From Micromonospora sp. CB01531 (lineage in GTDB: Bacteria; Actinomycetota; Actinomycetes; Mycobacteriales; Micromonosporaceae): a stretch of DNA of 64,000 bases. The notes under the pieces are model-generated. The model ran no database searches. It saw only the letters and a list, made by a program, of their open reading frames with translations, and had not been told where the DNA came from. Below, piece after piece: positions 47,104 to 55,965 of this stretch (positions within the stretch are counted from its first letter, which is position 1; the number at the start of each line of letters is the position of its first letter). Position numbers and translations under genes: made by a program. The stretch is from positions 1-64,000 of the forward strand of contig NZ_LWLS01000065.1 of NCBI RefSeq assembly GCF_001905095.1. Direction: 5' to 3'.

Positions 47104-48848
47104 CCGCCCCGCCGGACCCGCCGGCGGCCCGGTCGCGGCGTCGGCGTCTCCGCCTGGGCGACGCCCTGGTGGTCGTCGGCTACCTCAGCCTGGCCATCCT
47201 GCTCACCGGCGACCAGTGGCGGCGGCCGGAGCGGCTGTTCCACCAGGCCGGCGACCAGATGCTCTTCGAGTGGATGCTGGCCCGGGCGGCCCGGGCGGTG
47301 ACCGCGGGGGAGAACCCGCTGCACAGCACCGCGCTGAACGCCCCGGACGGGGTGAACCTGATGGCAAACACCTCGGTGCTCGGGCTGGGCCTGCCGCTCA
47401 CCCCGATCACCCTGCTGCTCGGCTCCCAGGCGGCCTTCCTCGTCGCCGTGGTCGCCTGCCTCGCCGGCACCGCCACCGCCTGGTACGCGCTGCTGGCCCG
47501 CCGGCTGGTCCGGTCCCGGGCCGCCGCGGCACTGGGTGGGCTGTTCTGCGGGTTCGCGCCCGGCATGGTGTCGCAGGCCGGGGCGCACCTGCACATGGCC
47601 GCCCAGTTCCTGGTCCCGGTGATCCTCGCGCTGGTGTTCCGCCCGGCCACCGACCGGGTACGCCGGGACGGGGTGCTGCTCGGGCTGGCCGTCGCCTACC
47701 AGGTCTTCCTCGGCGAGGAGGTGCTGGTCTTCGTGGCGCTGGCCGCCGGGGTTGTCGCCGGGGCGTACGCGCTGGCCGACCGGGCGGCCGCGCGCCGGCT
47801 GGCACCCGTGGTGCTGCGCCGGCTCGGGGTCGGTGCGCTGGTGGCGGGGGCCCTGCTGGCGTACCCGCTGTGGTTCCAGTTCCGCGGCCCGGGCCACTAC
47901 GCGGGGATGCCGTTCTTCGCCCAGGGCTACCGGCTGGACGTCGCCTCGTTCACCGCGGGGGCCCGGCAGAGCGTGGCCGGGGACGACCGTCACTCGCGCC
48001 TGCTGGCGCCGAACGCCACCGAGCAGACCTCCTTCTTCGGGCCGTTCCTGCCGCTGCTCGCCCTGCTGGTGGTGGTCCGGCTGTGGCGGCGGCCGCTGGT
48101 CCGCGCCCTCGCCGTCTGCGGGCTGCTGTTCGCTCTGCTCTCCCTCGGTACCACGATCGTGGTGAACCGGAACGACACCGGGCTGCCCGGGCCGTACCGG
48201 CTGGTCGCCGGGGTGCCGCTGCTCGACCTGGTGGTGCCGGCCCGGTTCGCGCTGGTCTGCGTACCGGTCCTCGGGGTGCTGCTGGCCCTCGCGCTGGACC
48301 GGCTCCGCCACCGGTCGGCCCGGACCTGGGCACCCTGGGCCGGGGCGGTCGCCGCCGCCCTGCTGCCGCTGGTCCCCACCCCGATCCGGACCGTGCCGGT
48401 GGTGCCGGTGCCGGCCTTCGTCGCCGACGGCAGCTGGCGGGCGTACGTCCCGCCGGGCCGGACGCTGGTGCCGGTGCCGCCGGTGACCGGTGCGGCGAAG
48501 AGCCCGGCCACCTTCTGGTCGGCCCGCACCGGGCTGGCGTTCCACGCGCCGGGAGGCTACTTCATCGGGCCCCGGAGCGCGGACGACCCGACCGCCCACT
48601 GGGGCGCCCCGGACCGCCCCACCTCGTTGCTGCTGCGGCGGGCCGCCGAGACCGGTCAGGTGCCGCCGGTGGGCGCCGCCGAGCGCCGCCAGGCGGTCGC
48701 GGACCTGCGGCACTGGCGGGCGGCGGTGCTGGTGCAGGCCGGCTCGTTCCCGGGCGACCCGGTCCGGACCACGGTGGACGCCCTCGTCGGCCCGGGCCGC
48801 GACGTGGCCGGCGCGTACGTCTGGGACGTCCGCCCCCTGGTCGGCTGA
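47061..48848 (+). CDS. Polytopic membrane protein, paralogue 2 (GT-C-like)
   Basis: Same design as paralogue 1: APDGVNLMANTSVLGLGLPL, FCGFAPGMVSQAGAHLHM, FLGEEVLVFVALAAG, LLDLVVPARFAL and the end GAYVWDVRPLVG. The start is uncertain. GTG 47061 overlaps paralogue 1 by 43 bases and gives a 595-aa protein; GTG 47067 is also possible. The overlap suggests the two proteins are made together and may form a complex. The FLGEE motif replaces FINEE of the other two. Confidence 0.7.
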   Translation: MVVGRPDTDQPVGLTAPPDPPAARSRRRRLRLGDALVVVGYLSLAILLTGDQWRRPERLFHQAGDQMLFEWMLARAARAVTAGENPLHSTALNAPDGVNLMANTSVLGLGLPLTPITLLLGSQAAFLVAVVACLAGTATAWYALLARRLVRSRAAAALGGLFCGFAPGMVSQAGAHLHMAAQFLVPVILALVFRPATDRVRRDGVLLGLAVAYQVFLGEEVLVFVALAAGVVAGAYALADRAAARRLAPVVLRRLGVGALVAGALLAYPLWFQFRGPGHYAGMPFFAQGYRLDVASFTAGARQSVAGDDRHSRLLAPNATEQTSFFGPFLPLLALLVVVRLWRRPLVRALAVCGLLFALLSLGTTIVVNRNDTGLPGPYRLVAGVPLLDLVVPARFALVCVPVLGVLLALALDRLRHRSARTWAPWAGAVAAALLPLVPTPIRTVPVVPVPAFVADGSWRAYVPPGRTLVPVPPVTGAAKSPATFWSARTGLAFHAPGGYFIGPRSADDPTAHWGAPDRPTSLLLRRAAETGQVPPVGAAERRQAVADLRHWRAAVLVQAGSFPGDPVRTTVDALVGPGRDVAGAYVWDVRPLVG

Positions 48849-48870
48849 CCGGGAGCATGGCGAGGTCGGT

Positions 48871-50727
48871 TCAGAGCCGGTCGCGGACGTCCCAGAGCCA
48901 GACGTCGTCGATCCGTTGCGGCGGCCCGAGCAGCGCGGTCATCAGGTCGCGCAGCACCGCCTCGCGCGGGTTCGCGCCGAGGACCACCACCGACGCCTTC
49001 CAGAAGCGCAGGTCCTCGACCGCCTGACGGCGGTGCTCCGCGGTGATCGCGGGGACCTTGTTCGCGTCCATGGTGGTGTAGATGAGCGTGCTGGTCGGCC
49101 GGTTCGGCGCGCCGAAGACCCCCGCACCGTTCTCGTTCGGGCCGATGAAGTAGCCGGCGGGGATGGGGAACTCCTGCCCGGTCAGCGCGCTCCAGCGCAG
49201 GGTGGACAGGCCGTGCACGTTGCTCGGGATCGGCACCGGGACCAGCGTCCGGCCGCCCGGCACGTACGGCCGCCAGCCGCCCGCGGTGATGAAGTGCGGC
49301 GGCGGGTCGATCCGCTCGGCCGGCAGCGGGCGCGGGAAGAGCGGCAGCAGGGCCGCCACGATCGCCGCGTACCCGATGCCGCGCAGCCAGCGGCGACGCG
49401 GGCCGGCGGCCGGCGGCGTCCCGGTGGCCGCCCCGGCGCGCGGCCTCGGCACCGGCGGGCGGCCGGCCCCGGCCAGGGCGTTCCAGGCCAGCGCGAGCAG
49501 CACGCCGACGGCGCCGGCCACCACCAGGGCCAGCCGGGTCGGCATCATCATCTCGACCAGCGGCAGGTCGTCCGGCACGAACGCCCAGGGGCCGTCGACA
49601 GTGGTCTCGACCCCGTCGAAGCGCACCTTCGGGCCGATCGCGGCGACCGCGAAGACCACCACCAGCACGGCGACGATCCGGGCCGGCAGCGACCGGCGTA
49701 CCAGCAGCACCAGGGCGACCAGGGCGACCAGTACCAGCGGCCAGCCGAACCAGGTGTTCTGCTCGGTCAGCCCGATGGTCTGCTCGACCGCCTCGTCACC
49801 GGCCACCGTGTCCCGGGCGAAGGTGACGAAGGCCATCAGGTCCTCGCCCCAGTTGTGGAAGACCCCGCCCTGCAGGCCCCGGTAGGACTGCGGCCCGTTG
49901 AACTGGAACCAGATCGGGTAGGCGGTCAGCAGCAGGGCCAGGCCGCCGCCCACGCCGAGCGCGCCGAGGAACGTCGCCGCCCGCTCCCGCGCCGCGCGTG
50001 GCCGCTGCACCACGTACGCCACCACGATGACCAGGCAGGCCAGCGCGGTCAGCAGCAGCATCTCCTCGTTGATGAAGATCTGGTACGCCACCAGCAGCCC
50101 CAACGCGACGCCGTTGCGCAGCCGGCGGCCCGGCTCGCCGAGGCGCAGCACCCGGGCCACGATCAGCGGCAGCAGGAAGTTGGAGACGAAGTTCGGCTGC
50201 CCGTTGGCGTGGTGCACGATGCCGGGGGCGAAGCCGAGGAACACCCCGCCGACGAAGGCCGCCGCGCGGGAGCGGACCAGGTGCCGGGAGAGCATCCAGT
50301 ACGAGGTGGCCGCGGTCGCCGAGAGGGCCGCGCCCAGGTAGAGCGCGTACATCACCTGCGGGCCGAGGAGCAGGGTGAGCGGCGCGAGCGGCAGGGTGAC
50401 CCCGAGCAGCGAGGTGTTCGCCATCATGTTCACCCCGTCCGGGGCGTTCTGCCGGGCGGTGAAGAGCGGATTCTCCAGGTGACGCAACGAGTAGGCGCCG
50501 TGCGCGAAGAGCCACTCGAACCAGCTGTGGTCCGTCGGCAGGTGCGAGGAGACCCGGTGCTGCACGTCCCCCCAGTAGTTGAGGCAGACGAGAACCCCGA
50601 GCAACGCATAGGCTCCGATGGCCAGCACGTCGGCGCGGGCCGGCCGGCGTCGCGGCCGGCGTGGCGGGACCGCCTCGACCGCGACGGGCGAGGGGTTCAG
50701 CGAGGGGTCTACCACCGGCACAGCCAC
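48871..50727 (-). CDS. Polytopic membrane protein, paralogue 3 (GT-C-like)
   Basis: This copy is on the other strand, convergent with paralogue 2. It shares APDGVNMMANTSLLGVTLPL, FLGFAPGIVHHANGQPNF, YQIFINEEMLLLTALAC, and the end VWLWDVRDRL. The GTG start at 50727 has a TACGAT box 8 bases before it. About 11 transmembrane helices precede a C-terminal soluble domain (PYVPGGRTLVPVPIPSN). The function is unknown; a glycosyl or prenyl transfer role is a guess from fold. Confidence 0.7.
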   Translation of the reverse strand: MAVPVVDPSLNPSPVAVEAVPPRRPRRRPARADVLAIGAYALLGVLVCLNYWGDVQHRVSSHLPTDHSWFEWLFAHGAYSLRHLENPLFTARQNAPDGVNMMANTSLLGVTLPLAPLTLLLGPQVMYALYLGAALSATAATSYWMLSRHLVRSRAAAFVGGVFLGFAPGIVHHANGQPNFVSNFLLPLIVARVLRLGEPGRRLRNGVALGLLVAYQIFINEEMLLLTALACLVIVVAYVVQRPRAARERAATFLGALGVGGGLALLLTAYPIWFQFNGPQSYRGLQGGVFHNWGEDLMAFVTFARDTVAGDEAVEQTIGLTEQNTWFGWPLVLVALVALVLLVRRSLPARIVAVLVVVFAVAAIGPKVRFDGVETTVDGPWAFVPDDLPLVEMMMPTRLALVVAGAVGVLLALAWNALAGAGRPPVPRPRAGAATGTPPAAGPRRRWLRGIGYAAIVAALLPLFPRPLPAERIDPPPHFITAGGWRPYVPGGRTLVPVPIPSNVHGLSTLRWSALTGQEFPIPAGYFIGPNENGAGVFGAPNRPTSTLIYTTMDANKVPAITAEHRRQAVEDLRFWKASVVVLGANPREAVLRDLMTALLGPPQRIDDVWLWDVRDRL

Positions 50728-50735
50728 GACGGGCC

Positions 50736-50741
50736 ATCGTA
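50736..50741 (-). promoter_or_regulatory. -10 box TACGAT, leaderless start
   Basis: On the minus strand TACGAT is 8 bases before the GTG at 50727. Confidence 0.5.
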
Positions 50742-50819
50742 CAGGCGACCCGGCGTCACCCCGGCCGGCCGGTACGCCCGGCGCTGGTGCGCCGGGCGGC
50801 TGCCCGGGAAGGGGTGATC

Positions 50820-52103
50820 GTGACGGTCATCGATCTGGGCGAGCTCCGCCGCGACCCGGCGCCGGAACCGCCGCCTCGCCCGCCGCGCGCCGTCGGCCGG
50901 CCGTACCGGGTGCTGGCCGTGCTGTTGGCCGTCCTGTGGGTGGTCGCCGGCGGAGCCCCGCGCCCGGAGCGCGTGGTGGCCATCGTGCCGGCCCGGCTCG
51001 GCGCGGACGTCTTCCTGGCGGCCGACCGCCTCTACGTGGTGGATCCGCTGGACCCGCAGCAGGGTACGGGGCGGCTGCTGGTGGCGTACCGGATCCCGGC
51101 GCAGGGGCCGCCCGCCGTCCTGTGGCGCACCTCGCTCCCGGCCGGCGGCGGCGACGTGTGGCTGCTGCAGCAGGGCGGGACGGTGCTGGTCAGCGGCCGC
51201 CCGGTGGGCGGCCCCGAGGGCGTGTTCCGGACGACCGCCCTCGACGCCGGCACCGGCCGGTCGGGCTGGCAGCAACCCGGGGCCAGCTACCCGGCGGGCG
51301 ACGGCGTGCTCCTCCAGAACCTCGACGTTTCCGGCGCGGGCTCGCTGCGCCGGGTTGACGCGGCGTCCGGCCGGACGCTGTGGTCGGTGCCCACCCCGCT
51401 GGACGGCCCCAACCTGCGCTTCGGCCCCGACGGCGTGGACCGGATCGTGCTGGTGGCGCCCTCGGGCGAGGTCGAGGTGCGCGACCCCGCCAGCGGTTCC
51501 CTGCTGGCCGCCCGCAACATCCGCCCCGGTCAGCTGCCGAGCTGGCAGCGGAACCAGATCGTCGGCGACCTGCTGCTGGTGATCGGTGACAACGGCGGCA
51601 CGGTGACCGGCTACGGCCTGGATCGGTTGGACCAGCGCTGGACGGCCCGGCTCGCCCAGGTCGGCTATCTGACCGACTGCGGCGACTTGCTCTGCGCCTA
51701 CCGGCAGACCGGGGGGATGTGGGTGCTCGACCCGGCGACCGGCGCCGTGCGGTGGAGCAATCCGCGCTGGCAGGCGGTGCTGTGGGCGGAGCAGGGCCGG
51801 TTCCTGGTCGGCTCGGACGACCCTGGCGGGCCCCGGTTCGTGGTGGCCGACGCGGCGACCGGCCAGCCGGTCGCCGACCTCGGCAGTTGGGAACTGGCGA
51901 GCTGGCACGAACCGGGCGACCCGCTGATCGGCGTCCGGCGGGGTGGGGACGGGCGACTGCTCGTGGCGGAGCTGGACGTGGCGGCCGCCCGGGCGAGGGT
52001 GTTCGACGCGCTGCCCGACGTGCTCGGCGACTGCCGGAACGGCCGGCGGGTGCTGGTCTGCCGGCGCAGCGCCGGTGGGTTCGGGGTGTGGCGGCTGCCC
52101 TGA
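50820..52103 (+). CDS. Membrane-anchored PQQ-like beta-propeller protein
   Basis: A single transmembrane helix (about residues 30-45, YRVLAVLLAVLWVVAGG) is followed by a WD/PQQ-type propeller with repeating Dx(A/P)(T/S)G blades (DAGTGRSGWQQPG, DAASGRTLWSVPT, DPASGSLLAARN, DPATGAVRWSNPR, DAATGQPVADLG). The 427-aa product faces outside. GTG 50820 follows gggaagggg; the neighbouring GTG 50814 is close to the Shine-Dalgarno and less likely. Its role in the cluster may be as a sensor or scaffold, by inference. Confidence 0.78.
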   Translation: MTVIDLGELRRDPAPEPPPRPPRAVGRPYRVLAVLLAVLWVVAGGAPRPERVVAIVPARLGADVFLAADRLYVVDPLDPQQGTGRLLVAYRIPAQGPPAVLWRTSLPAGGGDVWLLQQGGTVLVSGRPVGGPEGVFRTTALDAGTGRSGWQQPGASYPAGDGVLLQNLDVSGAGSLRRVDAASGRTLWSVPTPLDGPNLRFGPDGVDRIVLVAPSGEVEVRDPASGSLLAARNIRPGQLPSWQRNQIVGDLLLVIGDNGGTVTGYGLDRLDQRWTARLAQVGYLTDCGDLLCAYRQTGGMWVLDPATGAVRWSNPRWQAVLWAEQGRFLVGSDDPGGPRFVVADAATGQPVADLGSWELASWHEPGDPLIGVRRGGDGRLLVAELDVAAARARVFDALPDVLGDCRNGRRVLVCRRSAGGFGVWRLP

Positions 52104-52163
52104 CTCGGCCCGCCGACGCCGCACCGGCCGGTGCCGGGCCGGCCTCGGCCGGTGGGCCGCCGT

Positions 52164-53357
52164 TCACCAGTTGGCTTGGGCGGGTGCCGGTGGCAGTGGC
52201 ACCGACGCCGGCCGGACCACGTACGTGACGCCGCCGCTGCCCGCCTGCCAGGCCGCCTCGAACGCCGCTCGGGGCACCGTCCGGCGGACCCCCTCGTCGT
52301 CCGGGGCGTACGGGTCGTTGAGCACCGGGTCGCCGTCGGCGGTGAAGCCGACCAGCACCATCAGGTGCCCCCGGGTGTCGTAGTCCAGCCCGGGCACCTG
52401 CCCCGCCGCGAAGGCGGCCGACAGGATCAGCGGTACGCCGGCGGCGACGAACCGTTCCGCCTCGGCGAGGGAACGCAGCCGGGTGACGAAGGCGTCCACC
52501 CCGTGCAGCCCCGCGTACGCCGTGTTGAACGCCCAGTTCCCGGCCCCCGCGTACGCGTGGTCGTAGCAGTGCCGGGCAGCGTGCACCACCACCGGCCGCG
52601 GGCCGGGCGGGTCGACCCAGGCGTACCGGTCGGGGGCGGGTCCGGTGCCCCAGAAGTCCAGCACCATCGACGTGCAGGTGGGACTGCACCATGAGTCCCC
52701 ACCGCCGCCCCAGCGGGTCTCCCCGCCGGCGTGCAGCCGCTGCGAGTAGCGGGGCACGTCCAGCACTCGCCCCCGGGCGCCGGTCGGCGGCGGTGCCGCA
52801 GCGTCCACCGACCCGGCCGCGGCCCTGCCGGAGGCGACCGCGCCGATCGTGCGCAGCACCGGGCCGGCCGGGGCGCCGGGGCGGCGGAACAGGCTGACCC
52901 GGACCTGCCAGCCGGTGACCACCGCGTCCGTGATCCGCAGGGTGTCCTCCGCCACCCGCGCGTCGTCGCCCGCCTGGCCAGGCACCGAGCTGCGGCGGAT
53001 CGTCGCCTCGTCGGCCGCCCAGTCACCCAGCATGTACCAGCCGGTCGACGGGCCCGTCTCGGCCCAGCCGCGCAGCTCCACCCGCAGCCAGCAGCCCGGC
53101 GGGGTGTCCGCGGTCCACGACGGGACGATCTCGGCCGCCGGGAAACCCAGCCGGAGCGGCGGGGACGTCCAGGTCGCCAGGTCGTAGCCGGCGGTGACGC
53201 CGGTGTGTGGATCGGTGTGCTCGATCCGGCCGGCCGCCGGGCCGACCAGCAGGCCGCCCGGGCCGGCGATCACCCCGTCGGGCGCCCCGCGGCCCAGTTC
53301 GTGCGGGAAGCGGAAGCGGTGGTAGGCCACGTCCCGCCCGGTGGGGGTTGCGGTCAT
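52164..53357 (-). CDS. C39-like papain-fold peptidase
   Basis: The catalytic domain is C-terminal: Cys224 in GGGGDSWCSPTCTSMVLDFW, His331 in DTRGHLMVLVGF and the following NDPYAP Asp/Asn. An N-terminal beta-rich half (residues about 1-190) precedes it. No signal peptide is seen, so it is probably cytosolic, or exported by another route. It is divergent from the two-component system, with 128 bases between. The ATG at 53357 follows caaggagctgccg. Confidence 0.78.
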   Translation of the reverse strand: MTATPTGRDVAYHRFRFPHELGRGAPDGVIAGPGGLLVGPAAGRIEHTDPHTGVTAGYDLATWTSPPLRLGFPAAEIVPSWTADTPPGCWLRVELRGWAETGPSTGWYMLGDWAADEATIRRSSVPGQAGDDARVAEDTLRITDAVVTGWQVRVSLFRRPGAPAGPVLRTIGAVASGRAAAGSVDAAAPPPTGARGRVLDVPRYSQRLHAGGETRWGGGGDSWCSPTCTSMVLDFWGTGPAPDRYAWVDPPGPRPVVVHAARHCYDHAYAGAGNWAFNTAYAGLHGVDAFVTRLRSLAEAERFVAAGVPLILSAAFAAGQVPGLDYDTRGHLMVLVGFTADGDPVLNDPYAPDDEGVRRTVPRAAFEAAWQAGSGGVTYVVRPASVPLPPAPAQANW

Positions 53358-53485
53358 CGGCAGCTCCTTGTCGCCAGGTGCCGGGAAGCATGGCGTACGC
53401 GAAGGTTCTTTGCAACGGCGGCGCGGGATGCTGGTTTGGTGGCCGGCACTAGGTTGTCGGGAGGTCACGAGCTGGGAGGCCGGGG

Positions 53486-54154
53486 ATGCGGGTACTGGTG
53501 GTCGAGGACGAGCGGAACCTCGCCGACGCGATCGCGCGCGGGTTGCGCAAGCGCGGGATGGCCGTGGACGTCGCCTACGACGGTTCCGCCGGGCACGAGG
53601 CCGCCTTCGTCACCCGGTACGACGTGGTGATCCTCGACCGGGACCTGCCCGGCGTGCACGGCGACCAGATCTGCGCCGACCTGGCCGCCTCCGGCACCCT
53701 GACCCGGGTGCTGATGCTGACCGCCAGCGGCACCGTCGCCGACAAGGTGGAGGGCCTGCAGCTCGGCGCCGACGACTACCTGCCCAAGCCGTTCGCCTTC
53801 GACGAACTGGTCGCCCGGGTGCTGGCGCTGGGCCGGCGGGCCACCCCGGCCGCCCCGCCGGTGCTGGCGGTCGCCGACCTGGTGCTTGACCCGGCCCGCC
53901 GGGTGGTCACCCGCGGCGGGGTGCCGGTCGACCTGACCAACAAGGAGTTCGGCGTGCTGGCCGAGCTGCTCAAGGCGCGCGGCGCGGTGGTCTCCAGCGA
54001 GGAACTGCTGGAACGGGTCTGGGACGCGAACACGGACCCGTTCACCACCATCGTCCGGGTCACCGTGATGACGCTGCGCAAGAAGCTCGGCGACCCGCCC
54101 CTGATCGAGACGGTGGTCGGCGCCGGCTACCGCACCGCCGAGGTCGTCGCATGA
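53486..54154 (+). CDS. OmpR/PhoB-type response regulator
   Basis: A receiver domain has the acidic pocket (VVEDERN), phospho-acceptor Asp51 (VVILDRDLPG) and Lys101 (LPKPFAFDEL). A winged-helix DNA-binding domain follows (LTNKEFGVLAELL, TVMTLRKKLGDPPLIETVVGAGYRT). It overlaps its kinase by ATGA. The targets may include the divergent C39 peptidase gene; this is inferred from gene order. Confidence 0.92.
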   Translation: MRVLVVEDERNLADAIARGLRKRGMAVDVAYDGSAGHEAAFVTRYDVVILDRDLPGVHGDQICADLAASGTLTRVLMLTASGTVADKVEGLQLGADDYLPKPFAFDELVARVLALGRRATPAAPPVLAVADLVLDPARRVVTRGGVPVDLTNKEFGVLAELLKARGAVVSSEELLERVWDANTDPFTTIVRVTVMTLRKKLGDPPLIETVVGAGYRTAEVVA

Positions 54155-55302
54155 TCCGCCTGCGCCCCACGCTGCGGCTGCGGCTCACCCTGCTCAACGG
54201 GGTGCTGCTCGTCGGCGCCGGGGCGATCCTGGTGGTGCTGGCCTGGCTGCTGGTCCGCGACGCGCTGCGCCCCACCGACGAGCTGCGGCCCGGCACCACG
54301 GTGGTGCTCGCCGACGGCCGCACCCTGGACGCCGGGCAGTGGCAGCATGATCTGGTCGGCGCCGCTTCGACGGAGCTTCTGGTCAAGGGCCTGGTGGCGC
54401 TGCTGGTGATCAGCGTGGTCGGGGTCGCCGGGGCGTATCTGGTGGCCGGCCGGGCGCTGCGCCCGCTGCACCAGGTGACCGCCACCGCCCGGCGGCTTGG
54501 CGAGGCCACCCTGGACCAGCGGATCGGCTGGTCCGGCGCGGACGACGAGGTCGCCGAGCTGGCCCGCACCTTCGACGCCATGCTGGACCGGATCGCCGCG
54601 GCGTTCGAGGCGCAGAAACGGTTCGTCGCCAACGCCTCGCACGAGCTGCGTACCCCGTTGGCGGTGATGCGGACCGAGATCGACGTGACGCTCAGCGACG
54701 ACGAGGCGGACCGGGCCGAGTACCGGCGGATGGCCACCGTGGTCCGGGACGCCTCGGAGCGGGCCAACGGCCTGGTCGATGCGCTGCTGGTGCTGGCCCG
54801 CAGCGAGGCCCAGACGGGTCGCCGGCTGGCCCGCCGGGCCGAGTGCGACCTGGCCGCCGGCACCGCCAACGCGCTCTCCGCGATGTCCGGCGAGGTGGAG
54901 CGGATCGGGCTGAAGGTGCACACCGCGCTGCGCCCGGCCCCGGTGGTCGGCGACCCGGGGCTGCTCGACCGGCTCGCCGGCAACCTGGTGGAGAACGCGG
55001 TCCGCTACAACCACCTGCACGGGCGTCTCTGGGTGCGTACCGGCACCGACGGGCAGCGCTCCTGGCTGGTGGTGGGCAACACCGGCTTCGAGGTCGCCCC
55101 GGCGGACGTGCCGGGGCTGTTCGAGCCGTTCCGGCGGGGCGGCCAGGAGCGCACCGGCGCCCGTGGCTCCGGCCTGGGGCTCTCCATCGTCCGGGCGGTC
55201 TGCGATGCGCACGGCGGCACGGTGACGGCGGTGGCCCAGCCGGGCGGCGGCCTGGAGGTGACCGTCACCCTGCCGTCCGCCGACGCTCCCGCCGCCACCT
55301 GA
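54151..55302 (+). CDS. Sensor histidine kinase
   Basis: Two transmembrane helices (about residues 13-35 and 78-100) flank a short extracytoplasmic loop of about 40 residues. A HAMP domain (about 100-150), HisKA with phospho-acceptor His164 (FVANASHELRTPL) and an ATPase domain (NLVENAVRYNH, GSGLGLSIVRAV) complete 383 aa. The small sensor loop suggests it reads membrane or envelope signals. It overlaps the regulator by 4 bases. Confidence 0.92.
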   Translation: MIRLRPTLRLRLTLLNGVLLVGAGAILVVLAWLLVRDALRPTDELRPGTTVVLADGRTLDAGQWQHDLVGAASTELLVKGLVALLVISVVGVAGAYLVAGRALRPLHQVTATARRLGEATLDQRIGWSGADDEVAELARTFDAMLDRIAAAFEAQKRFVANASHELRTPLAVMRTEIDVTLSDDEADRAEYRRMATVVRDASERANGLVDALLVLARSEAQTGRRLARRAECDLAAGTANALSAMSGEVERIGLKVHTALRPAPVVGDPGLLDRLAGNLVENAVRYNHLHGRLWVRTGTDGQRSWLVVGNTGFEVAPADVPGLFEPFRRGGQERTGARGSGLGLSIVRAVCDAHGGTVTAVAQPGGGLEVTVTLPSADAPAAT

Positions 55303-55432
55303 CCGGCGGGCGTCCGGCCGTCCGGCTCGGCCCCGCAGCTCAGGGGCCGGGCCGGCGGCGGGTTTGTGCGGACGGCCGGGGCGGTGACATGATGCTCGGC
55401 GTCAGCTCGAAATGCGGAAGGGGGTGTGGTCG

Positions 55433-55474
55433 ATGTCCACCGTGAAGAATCCCGCGCCCCGCAGCCGCCGCTGA
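55433..55474 (+). CDS. Possible 13-codon leader peptide
   Basis: ATG 55433 follows a strong ggaaggggg ribosome binding site and encodes MSTVKNPAPRSRR. It ends 46 bases before the VOC gene start. It may be a regulatory leader or chance; no attenuator hairpin is evident. Confidence 0.3.
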   Translation: MSTVKNPAPRSRR

Positions 55475-55519
55475 CGTCCGCCAACTTCGCGGGGCGCACT
55501 CCAACCTGGAGGTAGCACC

Positions 55520-55906
55520 GTGAGTGCACAGATCCACTGCGTCACTGTCGAGACCGACGACCCGTACGCCCTGGCGAGCTGGTGGGCGAGGGTGCTCGAC
55601 CGGAAGCTGCACGACGACGACCACCCGGGCGACCCCGAGGCGGTGCTCGTCGCGCCCGACGGGCACGGCCCCGACCTGCTCTTCGTGTCGGTCGGGGAGC
55701 GGCACGGCAAGGGCGCGTTCCACCTCGACCTGCACGCGGCCGAGGGCACCCGGGACGCCGAGGTCGAGCGGCTGCTCGGCCTCGGGGCCACCCTGGTCGC
55801 CGACCGGCGCCGGTCGGACGGCACCGGCTGGGTGGTGCTCGCCGACCCGGAGGGCAACGAGTTCTGCGTCTGCCGCAGCCCCGCTGAGCGGGTCGCGTCG
55901 GCCTGA
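55520..55906 (+). CDS. VOC/glyoxalase-like protein
   Basis: A 128-aa single VOC domain. It opens IHCVTVETDDPYALASWWAR and ends WVVLADPEGNEFCVC, the two metal-binding strand regions of the fold. Its substrate cannot be told. GTG 55520 follows ggaggtagcacc. It is monocistronic and convergent with the next gene. Confidence 0.88.
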   Translation: MSAQIHCVTVETDDPYALASWWARVLDRKLHDDDHPGDPEAVLVAPDGHGPDLLFVSVGERHGKGAFHLDLHAAEGTRDAEVERLLGLGATLVADRRRSDGTGWVVLADPEGNEFCVCRSPAERVASA

Positions 55907-55916
55907 CCCGGAACGG

Positions 55917-55948
55917 GACCGGGCCCCCGCCACGGCGGGGGCCCGGTC
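55917..55948. terminator. 15-bp perfect hairpin, convergent terminator
   Basis: GACCGGGCCCCCGCC (55917-55931) pairs fully with 55934-55948, with almost no loop. It lies between the VOC gene and the proline-rich protein gene. Confidence 0.8.
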
Positions 55949-55965
55949 ACCGGTCTGGCGGGAGA

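Noticed and set aside
46248..48713. 821-aa minus-strand frame opposite the membrane paralogues
   Set aside because: Gly/Arg/Gln-rich shadow. The plus strand has clear transmembrane pattern and conserved motifs shared by the paralogues.
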